From positions 1-6,641 of the forward strand of contig JACQXH010000028.1 of assembly GCA_016208845.1 (NCBI GenBank): a DNA stretch of 6,641 nucleotides. Direction: 5' to 3'. Each line of letters begins with the position of its first letter. Position 1 is the stretch's first letter. Below are positions 1 to 5,747 of the stretch, in pieces. Below the pieces are notes generated by a model, which worked only from the letters and a program-made list of their open reading frames with translations, searched no databases and had not been told where the DNA came from. The DNA is from Nitrospirota bacterium (GTDB lineage Bacteria; Nitrospirota; Thermodesulfovibrionia; UBA6902; BMS3Bbin08). Made by a program: the position numbers and the translations under genes.

Positions 1-2
1 AT

Positions 3-134
3 ATCAGAGAGGTACAGGAATTACTGGGCCATAAGAACGTTGAGACCACGATGATATACACCCATGTTATGAGATACATGGCTAATGCTCCCAAAAGCCC
101 GCTTGACAGCCTTTACAAGGATGTACTGAAATGA
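3..134 (+). CDS. Tyrosine recombinase, C-terminal fragment (integron-integrase-like tail)
   Basis: This is the last 43 codons of a gene whose 5' part lies outside the window, reading in frame from base 3 to a TGA at 132-134. Visible residues include the LLGH box ([13 protein letters not shown]), which supplies the second active-site histidine, and the nucleophile tyrosine in TTMIYTHV (codon 57-59). This is the classic C-terminal signature of XerC/D, phage and integron integrases, which cut and rejoin DNA through a 3'-phosphotyrosine bond. The SPLDSL tail after the tyrosine resembles the SPLD ending of IntI-type integron integrases and related chromosomal integrases. That subtype cannot be confirmed without the IntI-specific insertion near the second arginine, which is not in view. 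The fragment ends normally, so there is no sign of truncation at the 3' end. Confidence 0.85.
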   Translation: MREVQELLGHKNVETTMIYTHVMRYMANAPKSPLDSLYKDVLK

Positions 135-155
135 AATCTATAAAAAGCATCTGAC

Positions 156-257
156 AACAGACGAACACGGACTTGCCTATGGCAGGTAACCACTAAAAAA
201 AATAGTTTAACCACGGACTTGCCTGCCTGAAGCAGGTTAACACGGATGAACACTGAT
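156..257. repeat. Periodic CACRGAY repeat with embedded hairpins, copies 1 and 2
   Basis: Two adjacent copies of a non-coding repeat lie in the gap between the recombinase and moaA. Heptamers of the form CACGGAY recur at 10-bp steps: degenerate AACAGAC at 156 then CACGGAC at 166, and CACGGAT at 241 then CACTGAT at 251. A short hairpin interrupts each copy. In copy 1 it is ACTTGCC (171-177), loop TAT, GGCAGGT (181-187), with one T-G wobble. In copy 2, CCTGC (222-226) pairs with GCAGG (232-236), following CACGGAC at 212. Copy 2 bases 207-227 match 4253-4273 at 20 of 21 positions, so the family is dispersed. Function is unknown. Confidence 0.7.
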
Positions 258-263
258 AGTCTT

Positions 264-297
264 AAAAAGACATAGAGAGTCAGCGGGAGTCTGTGTC
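264..297 (-). terminator. Possible moaA terminator
   Basis: On the minus strand, about 30 nt beyond the moaA stop, GACACAGA (297-290) can pair with TCTATGTC (276-269), and five T residues (268-264) follow directly. The 8-bp stem has one A-C mismatch in the RNA and a 13-nt loop, so it would be a weak Rho-independent terminator. The position and the U-tract support the call; the stem strength does not. Confidence 0.35.
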
Positions 298-327
298 AGA
301 AGGAATAAAAAAGATTTCTCCGTAATT

Positions 328-1317
328 TTATCCTCCTATCGCAGACATCGGCCGGTTGCATTTTTGAAAAATATCTTCTCTTATCATATGCCCCCTGGAT
401 TTTTGTTGAGCGGATAGTTTTAACTGACCGATTATTTCATCGTCTGCGGCATTATTTCGAAGAAGGCGCTTTATATCTATTTCATCGTCTGAAAACAGGC
501 AAGGCCGCAGTTTTCCGTCTGCCGTAAGCCGGAGCCTGTTGCACGAAGAACAGAAATGATGGCTGATGGGGCTTATGAACCCTATGTCGCCGATGCCGTT
601 CTTAAGCCTGAAGCCGCGGGACGGCCTGGACTTGTCCTGATCGGTCACCGGATAGAGTTTCTCAAATCTTTCTATTTGTTCTCTGATGCTGTCAGACGGC
701 AAAAATCTGTCTTCAGACCAGGAGTCAATCATGGCCGTAGGCATGAATTCAATGAATCTGATTTTATACGGCTTATCAAGTGTAATCTTGGCGAAATCAA
801 CAACCTCGTCATCATTTACGCCTTTAATCACTACAGTATTAATCTTGATCGGATCAAAGCCAACACGTTCTGTTTCTTTAATGCCCTCCAGTACCTGCGC
901 CAAATAGTCGCCGCCTGTTAAGCGTTTGTATCTTTGAGGGTTTAAAGAATCGAGGCTGATATTAATGCTTTTGATCCCGGCGCCGAGAAGGTCTGAAGCG
1001 AGTTCCTTAAGAAGAATGCCGTTGGTAGTTAGACTTATATCTTCTATCCCGCTGATCCCTGAAAGGGATCTTATAAACTCCACAACCCCTTTTCTGATCA
1101 AAGGCTCTCCGCCGGTTATCCTTATTTTTTTCATACCGTAATTTACGGCAAGGCGGACTACCCTTAAAATTTCCTCATATCTCAGGATTTCGTCATGCGG
1201 GATCAGGCGAAGATTTTTATTAGGCATGCAGTAAAAGCATCTTAAGTTGCATTTGTCTGTTATCGAAATCCTCAGATAATTGAGCTCCCTGTTATAGTTA
1301 TCAATCAGACTATCCAT
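328..1317 (-). CDS. moaA: GTP 3',8-cyclase MoaA (molybdenum cofactor biosynthesis)
   Basis: This 329-residue radical SAM enzyme converts GTP to 3',8-cyclo-7,8-dihydro-GTP, the first step of molybdopterin synthesis, in the cytoplasm. The N-terminal cluster motif CNLRCFYC (Cys23, 27, 30) binds the SAM-cleaving 4Fe-4S cluster, and ITGGEPL (67-73) is the SAM-contacting GGEP motif. The C-terminal CX2CX13C motif (Cys256, 259, 273) binds the second cluster that holds GTP. The chain ends in the conserved GG dipeptide needed for activity, so length and both ends are typical of the family. I chose the ATG at 1317 because AAAGGT lies 5 nt upstream and the protein then begins like other MoaA sequences; the frame could extend to a TTG at 1353 without such a site. 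It diverges from mfd across about 97 bp. No other moa/moe gene is in the window, so it stands alone here. Confidence 0.96.
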   Translation of the reverse strand: MDSLIDNYNRELNYLRISITDKCNLRCFYCMPNKNLRLIPHDEILRYEEILRVVRLAVNYGMKKIRITGGEPLIRKGVVEFIRSLSGISGIEDISLTTNGILLKELASDLLGAGIKSINISLDSLNPQRYKRLTGGDYLAQVLEGIKETERVGFDPIKINTVVIKGVNDDEVVDFAKITLDKPYKIRFIEFMPTAMIDSWSEDRFLPSDSIREQIERFEKLYPVTDQDKSRPSRGFRLKNGIGDIGFISPISHHFCSSCNRLRLTADGKLRPCLFSDDEIDIKRLLRNNAADDEIIGQLKLSAQQKSRGHMIREDIFQKCNRPMSAIGG

Positions 1318-1414
1318 AAAATACCTTTGTCCGGTGCTGATACGATAAAGCAATGATAATGAAAGAATGGCTGTTATACCTGAAATTTATGAGTATTTGG
1401 ATTAGAATTTAATC

Positions 1415-1939
1415 ATGCCGGTTGATATCTCCATATTTAACAAAGCCGTTACTGCTATTGAGGAAGGCAGATATGACGTCTTCACTTCTCTCCCCGGTTC
1501 ATCCGGCGCATTATTGTTTTCAATGCTCAGACAGCCAGGCCTGCTTCTGTGCCGCAACGAAGACGCAGCCCGCGAGTTTCATTCAGACACGGTCTTCTGG
1601 TCTGATGCACTGGGCCTTGAGCCCCCGGTGCTTATCCCTTCAAGGGGGGACGATCTCCGTTTAAGAAATCTTGCACACGTCTATTCCGGCAAGACAAGAT
1701 TTGTCACTTCTGTCGAGGCTGCGCTGTCTCCTCTCTGGCACATTGATAAATTCCCCGTGATCCGCTTATTGAGCGGTTCTAATATCGATAGAGACAGCTT
1801 CATTCAATCGCTGAAGATCAACGGTTATGCCCCGGTGCCTGTTGTTTCAGCGCATGGGGAAATGAGCATAAGGGGCGGCATACTTGATGTATTTCCGCCG
1901 GAAGAAGAATTTCCTGTAAGAATAGAATTTAGAAGGTGA
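1415..1939 (+). CDS. mfd: Transcription-repair coupling factor Mfd, N-terminal fragment
   Basis: This 174-codon frame encodes the start of Mfd, the ATPase that removes stalled RNA polymerase at DNA lesions and recruits UvrA. SLPGSSGA (25-32) matches the degenerate P-loop position of the UvrB-like domain 1a. HGEMSIRGGILDVFPP (147-162) and the following VRIEF (168-172) are the conserved end of domain 2, the UvrA-contacting module. Family members continue with a GDE...IR segment and about 150-200 more residues before domain 3. Here a TGA at 1937-1939 ends the frame two codons after RIEF. Shifting by one base after the ttt codon (1928-1930) gives E-G-D and an open frame that runs into the downstream mfd section. 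The start ATG at 1415 has no clear Shine-Dalgarno. It is best read as the 5' part of a disrupted mfd; without repair it encodes a truncated product. Confidence 0.85.
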   Translation: MPVDISIFNKAVTAIEEGRYDVFTSLPGSSGALLFSMLRQPGLLLCRNEDAAREFHSDTVFWSDALGLEPPVLIPSRGDDLRLRNLAHVYSGKTRFVTSVEAALSPLWHIDKFPVIRLLSGSNIDRDSFIQSLKINGYAPVPVVSAHGEMSIRGGILDVFPPEEEFPVRIEFRR

Positions 1940-1988
1940 CGGGTTTAATGCCGGAGCAAGGGGGCCCGGAGGTTTTGGCCTCCTGCCC
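1926..1988 (+). other. mfd junction: frameshift and apparent internal deletion
   Basis: The frame of the downstream mfd part is open from 1926, just after a TAG at 1923-1925. It contains no start codon before GTG 1989. Read through, it gives a Gly-rich linker ending FGLLPVERKEIKDL, which resembles the usual segment leading into Mfd domain 3. The upstream part is one base out of phase. Joining the two with a single +1 shift near 1931 would give about 945 residues, against about 1,100-1,150 in typical Mfd. That implies that the second half of the UvrB-like region (domain 1b) is missing here. This could be a real deletion plus frameshift or an assembly artefact. Confidence 0.6.
1962..1988. other. 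GC-rich hairpin at the mfd junction
   Basis: GGGC (1962-1965) and GGAGG (1968-1972) can pair with CCTCC (1979-1983) and GCCC (1985-1988). This leaves a TTTTGG loop and a small CC/T internal bulge, giving nine G-C-rich pairs exactly where mfd loses frame. No T-run follows, so it is not a standard terminator. The GGAGG is 16 nt from GTG 1989, too far for a normal ribosome binding site. Confidence 0.6.
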
Positions 1989-4256
1989 GTGGAACGTAAA
2001 GAAATCAAGGATTTGGCAGCGCGTATAAAAGAGCTTCACAGGCAATACTTTATATTTATCGTTTGCTCTTCTGACGGCCAGGCAAAGCGGTTAAAAGAAT
2101 TATTTTATGAGAGCAGATCAGAGGTGCCGATACTGAAAAACAGCATTGCTGTCAATTGCTCTGAAAGCCCGGTGATAACGACAGGCGGACTTGGCAGGGG
2201 CTTTGTTTCCGGCAGCAGCATAATACTGACCGGAAGGGACATCTTTGGAGAAAAACCTGAGTTCAGGGCAATAAAAAAATCAAAGGTCTCAAGGCTGATA
2301 TCATCTGTCGAGGACTTCAGGGAAGGTGATTGCTTAGTGCATGTCGAGCACGGCATCGGCAGATTCATAGGGATAAGAAAACAGAGGGTCGAAGACTATG
2401 AGGATGATTTTATCGTCATTGAATATCAGGGCGGCGGCAGGCTCTATGTACCGCTGGAGCGGATAGACCATGTCCGGAAATTTAATGCGCCGGAGGGTGT
2501 AAAACCGAAAATTGATACGCTTGGAGGAAAGACCTGGCAGAAGACCAGGCAAAGGGTCAAACAGAAGATAAGGGATATGGCCGAGAGGCTGTTATCAATT
2601 TATGCCAGGCGCTCTTCAGACCAGGGGCACGCCTTTTCAGGCGATACAGAACTTCACAGGGAATTTGACGGATTCTTCCCTTATGAAGAGACCGCCGATC
2701 AATTGACGTCTATCGAAGAAATAAAACGCGATATGGAAAATAAGGCCCCTATGGACCGGCTGCTCTGCGGAGACGTGGGTTACGGAAAGACAGAAGTGGT
2801 CATGAGGGCTGCATTCAAGGCAGTATATGATTCAAGGCAGGCTGCTGTTCTGGTCCCGACAACGATCCTTGCAGAGCAGCATTATGAGACCTTCAGGTCC
2901 AGATTTTCAGCTTTTCCCGTAAAGGTCGATTTTCTCAGCCGTTTCAAGAGCAAGTCAGAACAGAAAAAGACCCTGAATGCGCTTGCAGAGGGAAACATTG
3001 ATATAATCATAGGCACTCACAGGCTTCTGGCTAAAGACGTAAAATATTTCAATCTGGGGCTCCTGGTAATAGACGAAGAACACAAGTTCGGGGTAGCGCA
3101 TAAAGAAAAAATTAAAGCGCTCGCGACCAGCGTGGATGTGCTTACATTGTCTGCTACGCCTATTCCAAGAACTCTTCATATGGCGCTCTCAGGCATACGG
3201 GCCATGAGTGTAATTGAGACCCCGCCCGAGGACAGGATGGCCGTGAAAAGCATTGTAACGAGATTCAACCCTCAGACAATTAAAGAGGCGCTTCAGAAGG
3301 AACTTGACAGAGGCGGACAGGCCTTCTTTGTCCATAACCGTATTCAGGACATCTTCAAGATGGCGAATTCCATTAGAGAACTGCTGCCTTATGCAAGAAT
3401 ATCAATAGCCCATGGGCAGATGATGGAAAAGGAGTTGGAACATGTCATGAGGTCCTTTTTCAGGAAGGAGGTTGACGTACTTGTGTCAACTGCAATTATC
3501 GGTTCGGGCCTCGACATACCCAGTGCCAATACAATAATCATCAACCGCGCTGACAGGTTCGGGCTTGCGGATCTCTACCAGTTAAGGGGACGGGTGGGGC
3601 GCTCCAGTGTGAAGGGTTACTCATATTTCCTTATTCCGGGAGAGGATATTATCACAGAAGATGCGCGGAAAAAACTTGAGGCGATCCAGGAGCTGAGCTA
3701 TCTGGGAGCTGGTTTCAGGCTCGCATTAAAAGACCTCGAGATCAGAGGCGCGGGAAATCTGCTTGGCGCTGAACAGTCCGGGCACATAGAGGCCATTGGC
3801 TTTGATCTCTACATGGAAATGCTCGAATCCGCTGTCGCAGAGTTAAAAGGAGAACGGGCTGCGCCCAAGATCGATCCTGTCCTTGACCTCAGGATAACAG
3901 CCGTCATACCCGAATACTATATCGAAAATCCCGATCTCAGGCTGGGCATTTACAGAAAAATATCATCCGCCAGAGAAATAAGCTCCCTGAAAGATATAAC
4001 TCATGAACTCAGAGACAGGTTCGGAGAACCGCCTTCGGATGTATTGAGGCTTCTTGAGATAATGGAACTCAAGCTTTTGGCAATAAGATTGCTGATACTG
4101 AAAATACAGAATATTGCAGGAAGGTTTAAAATTATTTTATCTCCTGAGACATCACTTGGTGCCGCACAAATATCCGGTCTTCAGAAAGACAGGAAGAAAT
4201 ATCTGAAATTCATGCCTGAAGGAGGTATAGAGGTTAAGCCTATAAAAAACAATTAA
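1989..4256 (+). CDS. mfd: Transcription-repair coupling factor Mfd, RNA polymerase-binding and helicase part
   Basis: This 755-codon frame holds most of Mfd. In order it has a domain-3-like region (about 1-90), the RNA polymerase-interaction domain (about 105-170, with VHVEHGIGRF), and a RecG-like translocase: Walker A GDVGYGKTE (261-269), GTHRLL, Walker B DEEH (362-365), SATPIPRT (388-395) and QLRGRVGR (531-538). The TRG-like motif with GAGNLLGAEQSG (587-598) and a C-terminal domain 7 complete it. The motor drives along DNA by ATP hydrolysis and pushes stalled polymerase off. Three positions differ from what I expect of the family: Gly505 in IIGSGLDIP (normally Glu), Ala405 in GIRAMS (normally Asp), and Asn519 in IINRADRFGL (usually Glu). 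The GTG start is formal; no ribosome site sits before it. With the out-of-frame N-terminal piece this is probably a decaying or mis-assembled mfd. Its TAA stop lies inside a dispersed repeat. Confidence 0.88.
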   Translation: MERKEIKDLAARIKELHRQYFIFIVCSSDGQAKRLKELFYESRSEVPILKNSIAVNCSESPVITTGGLGRGFVSGSSIILTGRDIFGEKPEFRAIKKSKVSRLISSVEDFREGDCLVHVEHGIGRFIGIRKQRVEDYEDDFIVIEYQGGGRLYVPLERIDHVRKFNAPEGVKPKIDTLGGKTWQKTRQRVKQKIRDMAERLLSIYARRSSDQGHAFSGDTELHREFDGFFPYEETADQLTSIEEIKRDMENKAPMDRLLCGDVGYGKTEVVMRAAFKAVYDSRQAAVLVPTTILAEQHYETFRSRFSAFPVKVDFLSRFKSKSEQKKTLNALAEGNIDIIIGTHRLLAKDVKYFNLGLLVIDEEHKFGVAHKEKIKALATSVDVLTLSATPIPRTLHMALSGIRAMSVIETPPEDRMAVKSIVTRFNPQTIKEALQKELDRGGQAFFVHNRIQDIFKMANSIRELLPYARISIAHGQMMEKELEHVMRSFFRKEVDVLVSTAIIGSGLDIPSANTIIINRADRFGLADLYQLRGRVGRSSVKGYSYFLIPGEDIITEDARKKLEAIQELSYLGAGFRLALKDLEIRGAGNLLGAEQSGHIEAIGFDLYMEMLESAVAELKGERAAPKIDPVLDLRITAVIPEYYIENPDLRLGIYRKISSAREISSLKDITHELRDRFGEPPSDVLRLLEIMELKLLAIRLLILKIQNIAGRFKIILSPETSLGAAQISGLQKDRKKYLKFMPEGGIEVKPIKNN

Positions 4257-4285
4257 CCACGGACCTGCCTGCCGGGATGCAGGGC
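4253..4285. repeat. Hairpin repeat, copy 3, overlapping the mfd stop codon
   Basis: Bases 4253-4273 match 207-227 at 20 of 21 positions (only 4265 differs). The copy has the CACGGAC heptamer at 4258 and then a hairpin, CCTGC (4268-4272) with GCAGG (4279-4283). The TAA at 4254-4256 that ends mfd is formed by the first bases of the repeat. The hairpin is followed by TAAATTCTGTTTT, so it might also weaken read-through, but the T-run is not adjacent. Confidence 0.7.
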
Positions 4286-4362
4286 TAAATTCTGTTTTAA
4301 GTATAAACGATATTACTTTGATACCCCTGATTTAACAGGTGCCTTCATTTTCTGCATTTTTC

Positions 4363-4394
4363 TTGACTTTTATTCACTACTATGGTAGTTAATA
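4363..4394 (+). promoter_or_regulatory. Candidate autoregulatory operator and promoter of the TrmB-family gene
   Basis: A 24-bp palindrome spans 4371-4394. The left arm TATTCACTAC and right arm GTAGTTAATA are reverse complements at 9 of 10 positions, around a TATG centre. It starts 2 bp after a TTGACT hexamer (4363-4368) that resembles a -35 box and ends 3 bp before the ATG at 4398. A -10 box would have to lie inside the right arm (TAGTTA at 4386 or GTTAAT at 4388; neither is strong). A dimeric regulator bound here would block its own transcription. No Shine-Dalgarno precedes the ATG, so the mRNA leader may be absent or very short. Confidence 0.6.
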
Positions 4395-4397
4395 GAC

Positions 4398-5192
4398 ATG
4401 GTAAATGCTGTTTTAAAACTTACACAATTAGGGCTGTCGGAATACGAGGCAACTGCTTATGTCTCCCTTCTCAAGGAAGGCCCCTTAACTGCCTATGAAA
4501 TATCAAAAAAATCCGGCATTCCGAGTTCCAAGGTCTATGAAGTCGTAAAAAAGCTGGAGACCAGACACATTATTCAGTCGGTTCAGTCCGAGCGTACAAG
4601 GCTATACGTCCCGATAGCGCCTGAGGATTTTATAGAAAAGTACAAGGCAGTGGTAGAGGGTAACCTTGAGTCTGTCAGGACTGAGCTGAAAAATATCAAA
4701 GTAGGAGTGGATACCAGTTTAATATGGCATGTTAAGGACTATGATGATCTTATCTTAAGGGCGAGGAGGATGATTGATACTGCCCAGGAGACTATCCTGC
4801 TCTCGGTATGGCCTCAGGAGGTTAAGATTCTGCTGCCTCACCTGGAAATTGCAGAAGGCCGCGGCATAAAAATCGCGATAATGCACTATGGCGCTACAAA
4901 TATAAAGGTCGGGCAGGTTTACAGGCACCCTCCGGAAGAAACGATATTCTCACAAAAGAATTCACGGGGTTTTGCACTTGTTACGGATTCCAGCAAAGCG
5001 CTTACAGGCAAGATCGAGGATCAGGAAACCGAGGCCATATGGAGCATGAATGAAGGGTTCGTAATGATAGCAGAGGATTATATGAGGCATGATATGTTCG
5101 TTATGAAGATCGTCAGCCGCCTTGAACCTCTGCTGAAAAAACATTTTGGCCCGGGTTATGACAAGCTCAGAGATGTTTTCAGCAAAGATTAA
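4398..5192 (+). CDS. TrmB-family winged-helix transcriptional regulator
   Basis: This 264-residue cytoplasmic DNA-binding protein has a TrmB-type winged helix at about 8-70. Residues LGLSEYEATAYVSLLKEG form the first helices, and IPSSKVYEVVKKLETR (41-56) is the likely recognition helix, followed by a wing with RTRLYVPI. A charged helix at about 77-101 looks like the coiled-coil dimer linker of the family. Residues 107-264 form a C-terminal effector domain of the phospholipase-D-like/TrmB type, with a strand-rich ETILLSVWP and GIKIAIMHYG core. I see no HKD catalytic motif, which fits a ligand-sensing role. Archaeal TrmB proteins sense sugars; bacterial relatives are mostly uncharacterised, so the ligand cannot be named. 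The only ATG near the family start is 4398, with no ribosome site. A palindrome just upstream suggests autoregulation. It converges on the Trm112-like gene, 9 bp away, with no terminator between them. Confidence 0.88.
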   Translation: MVNAVLKLTQLGLSEYEATAYVSLLKEGPLTAYEISKKSGIPSSKVYEVVKKLETRHIIQSVQSERTRLYVPIAPEDFIEKYKAVVEGNLESVRTELKNIKVGVDTSLIWHVKDYDDLILRARRMIDTAQETILLSVWPQEVKILLPHLEIAEGRGIKIAIMHYGATNIKVGQVYRHPPEETIFSQKNSRGFALVTDSSKALTGKIEDQETEAIWSMNEGFVMIAEDYMRHDMFVMKIVSRLEPLLKKHFGPGYDKLRDVFSKD

Positions 5193-5201
5193 TAGGCTTG
5201 C

Positions 5202-5381
5202 TTATATCTGGTTGTCAAGTTTTTCCGCTTCATCGATGAGCATTATGGGGATATCATTTTTTATGTGATAAACAAGCCTGCACTTATCGCAGATAAGGAC
5301 ATTCACGGCCTCGTTAAATCTGACATCCCCCTTGCATTGAGGGCACGCGATTATGTCGAGCAGTTCTTTGCTTATAGCCAT
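5202..5381 (-). CDS. Trm112/UPF0434-like small zinc-ribbon protein
   Basis: This 59-residue protein starts SKELLDIIACPQCKGD (4-19) and carries a second CDKC (31-34), followed by LVYHIKNDIPIMLIDEA. This is the Trm112/UPF0434 (YcaR-like) pattern: four cysteines in two CxxC knuckles that probably bind one zinc, and a conserved I-P-hydrophobic-L-x-x-E-A end. In eukaryotes and archaea Trm112 activates several methyltransferases; the bacterial role is less clear, so a methyltransferase-partner function is inferred. The ATG at 5381 is chosen because AGGAGGTGA, a full anti-Shine-Dalgarno match, lies 4 nt upstream. A longer frame back to 5435 would read through the promoter. The length is normal for the family. 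It is transcribed toward the TrmB-family gene, and its 3' end is 9 bp from that gene's stop. Confidence 0.9.
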   Translation of the reverse strand: MAISKELLDIIACPQCKGDVRFNEAVNVLICDKCRLVYHIKNDIPIMLIDEAEKLDNQI

Positions 5382-5385
5382 GGTC

Positions 5386-5443
5386 ACCTCCTGAATGTTA
5401 TTAATATTATGCTTATTATAACAATGCCCGATCAATCAGTCGA
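5386..5443 (-). promoter_or_regulatory. Promoter and ribosome binding site of the Trm112-like gene
   Basis: On the minus strand TCGACT (5443-5438, 4 of 6 to the -35 consensus), a 17-bp spacer and a perfect TATAAT (5420-5415) form a sigma70-type promoter. Transcription would start near 5408, giving a leader of about 27 nt. The leader contains AGGAGGT (5392-5386), 4 nt before the ATG. Confidence 0.7.
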
Positions 5444-5474
5444 GATAATACGATAATCCTAATTAAAGAATTTG

Positions 5475-5573
5475 GCCACAGATGGACACAGACAGATAGA
5501 ATAACAGAACAAGTTTAGCCACAGATTTACACAGATTATCACAGATCTGCCTGTCGGCAGGTCAATGCAGATC
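5475..5573. repeat. Periodic CACAGAT repeat, copies 4 and 5
   Basis: Copy 4 has CACAGAT at 5477 and CACAGAC at 5487, with no hairpin. Copy 5 has three CACAGAT heptamers at 5520, 5530 and 5540, exactly 10 bp apart. Then comes a hairpin, GATCTGCC (5544-5551), loop TGTC, GGCAGGTC (5556-5563), with one wobble pair, and then a degenerate TGCAGAT (5566). GATCTGC (5544-5550) is also complementary to GCAGATC (5567-5573), giving an alternative fold. The layout matches copies 1 and 2 at 156-257, but with CACAGAT in place of CACGGAT. Confidence 0.7.
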
Positions 5574-5613
5574 GAATAAAAAGGTGAAATATTTAACTCA
5601 ATAAAAAATGAAT

Positions 5614-5666
5614 CAGGTTTTAACACGATAAATACATAAGTGAGCAAATGAAAAATAAGAATTAAG
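5614..5666. repeat. Left 53-bp direct repeat flanking higBA
   Basis: Aligned without gaps to 6422-6474, 43 of 53 bases are identical. The centre includes a perfect 17-bp block, ATACATAAGTGAGCAAA, at 5632-5648 and 6440-6456. The two copies are in the same orientation, 808 bp apart, and the higBA operon lies wholly between them. The left copy ends 81 bp before the higB start. The repeat has no obvious inverted symmetry and no coding potential. Confidence 0.75.
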
Positions 5667-5697
5667 CTCAGATTTGAGATTGTTTTTGTTTTGGGGG

Positions 5698-5736
5698 CAA
5701 TTAAATTATAATTGATAATAGCATGAGTTCCGTGCT
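5698..5736 (+). promoter_or_regulatory. higBA promoter with candidate operators
   Basis: A perfect TATAAT (5707-5712) lies 35 bp before the higB GTG. The -35 is weak: TTGTTT at 5686-5691, with only 15 bp between. A palindrome, CAATTA (5698-5703) with TAATTG (5709-5714), overlaps the -10. A second partial one, AGCA (5720-5723) with TGCT (5733-5736), lies just downstream. HigA antitoxins repress their own promoters through such sites; the assignment here is inferred from position. Confidence 0.5.
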
Positions 5737-5747
5737 AACATGAAAAT

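Larger units (their letters stand above)
5444..5697. other. AT-rich intergenic region with repeats, no gene seen
   Basis: Between the Trm112-like promoter and the higBA promoter there is no convincing coding frame. A minus-strand frame of 62 codons (5459-5647) is a translation of the repeat copies plus low-complexity sequence, with no ribosome site. The stretch contains two repeat copies (5475-5498 and 5518-5573) and the left copy of a 53-bp direct repeat (5614-5666). The rest is AT-rich sequence. Confidence 0.6.

Noticed and set aside
205..242. attC-like core sites (GTTTAAC and GTTAACA) around copy 2 of the hairpin repeat
   Set aside because: The second site does not fit GTTRRRY, the element is too short for attC, and the same hairpin recurs at 4253 and 5540 without such cores.
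556..921. Plus-strand open frames of 121 and 73 codons opposite moaA
   Set aside because: They lie wholly antisense to a well-conserved moaA, show no recognisable protein features and have no ribosome site.
1926..1990. Programmed ribosomal frameshifting in mfd
   Set aside because: There is no slippery heptamer at the site, Mfd is not known to use frameshifting, and a missing domain would remain even after the shift.
2105..3179. Minus-strand frames opposite mfd
   Set aside because: They are antisense shadows of a conserved ATPase-coding frame and resemble no family.
4962..5144. Minus-strand frame of 60 codons inside the TrmB-family gene
   Set aside because: It is an antisense shadow with no start signals.
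5265..5456. Plus-strand 63-codon frame over the Trm112-like gene and its promoter
   Set aside because: It overlaps a confident gene with a strong Shine-Dalgarno and promoter on the other strand.
5475..5573. CRISPR array
   Set aside because: The repeat unit is a 7-mer every 10 bp, with no unique spacers of normal length and no cas genes.
5459..5647. Minus-strand 62-codon frame
   Set aside because: It translates the periodic repeats and AT-rich sequence, and no ribosome site or family signature is present.
5614..5666. Reading the 53-bp higBA repeats as integron attC sites
   Set aside because: They lack paired RYYYAAC/GTTRRRY cores and have no substantial self-complementarity.
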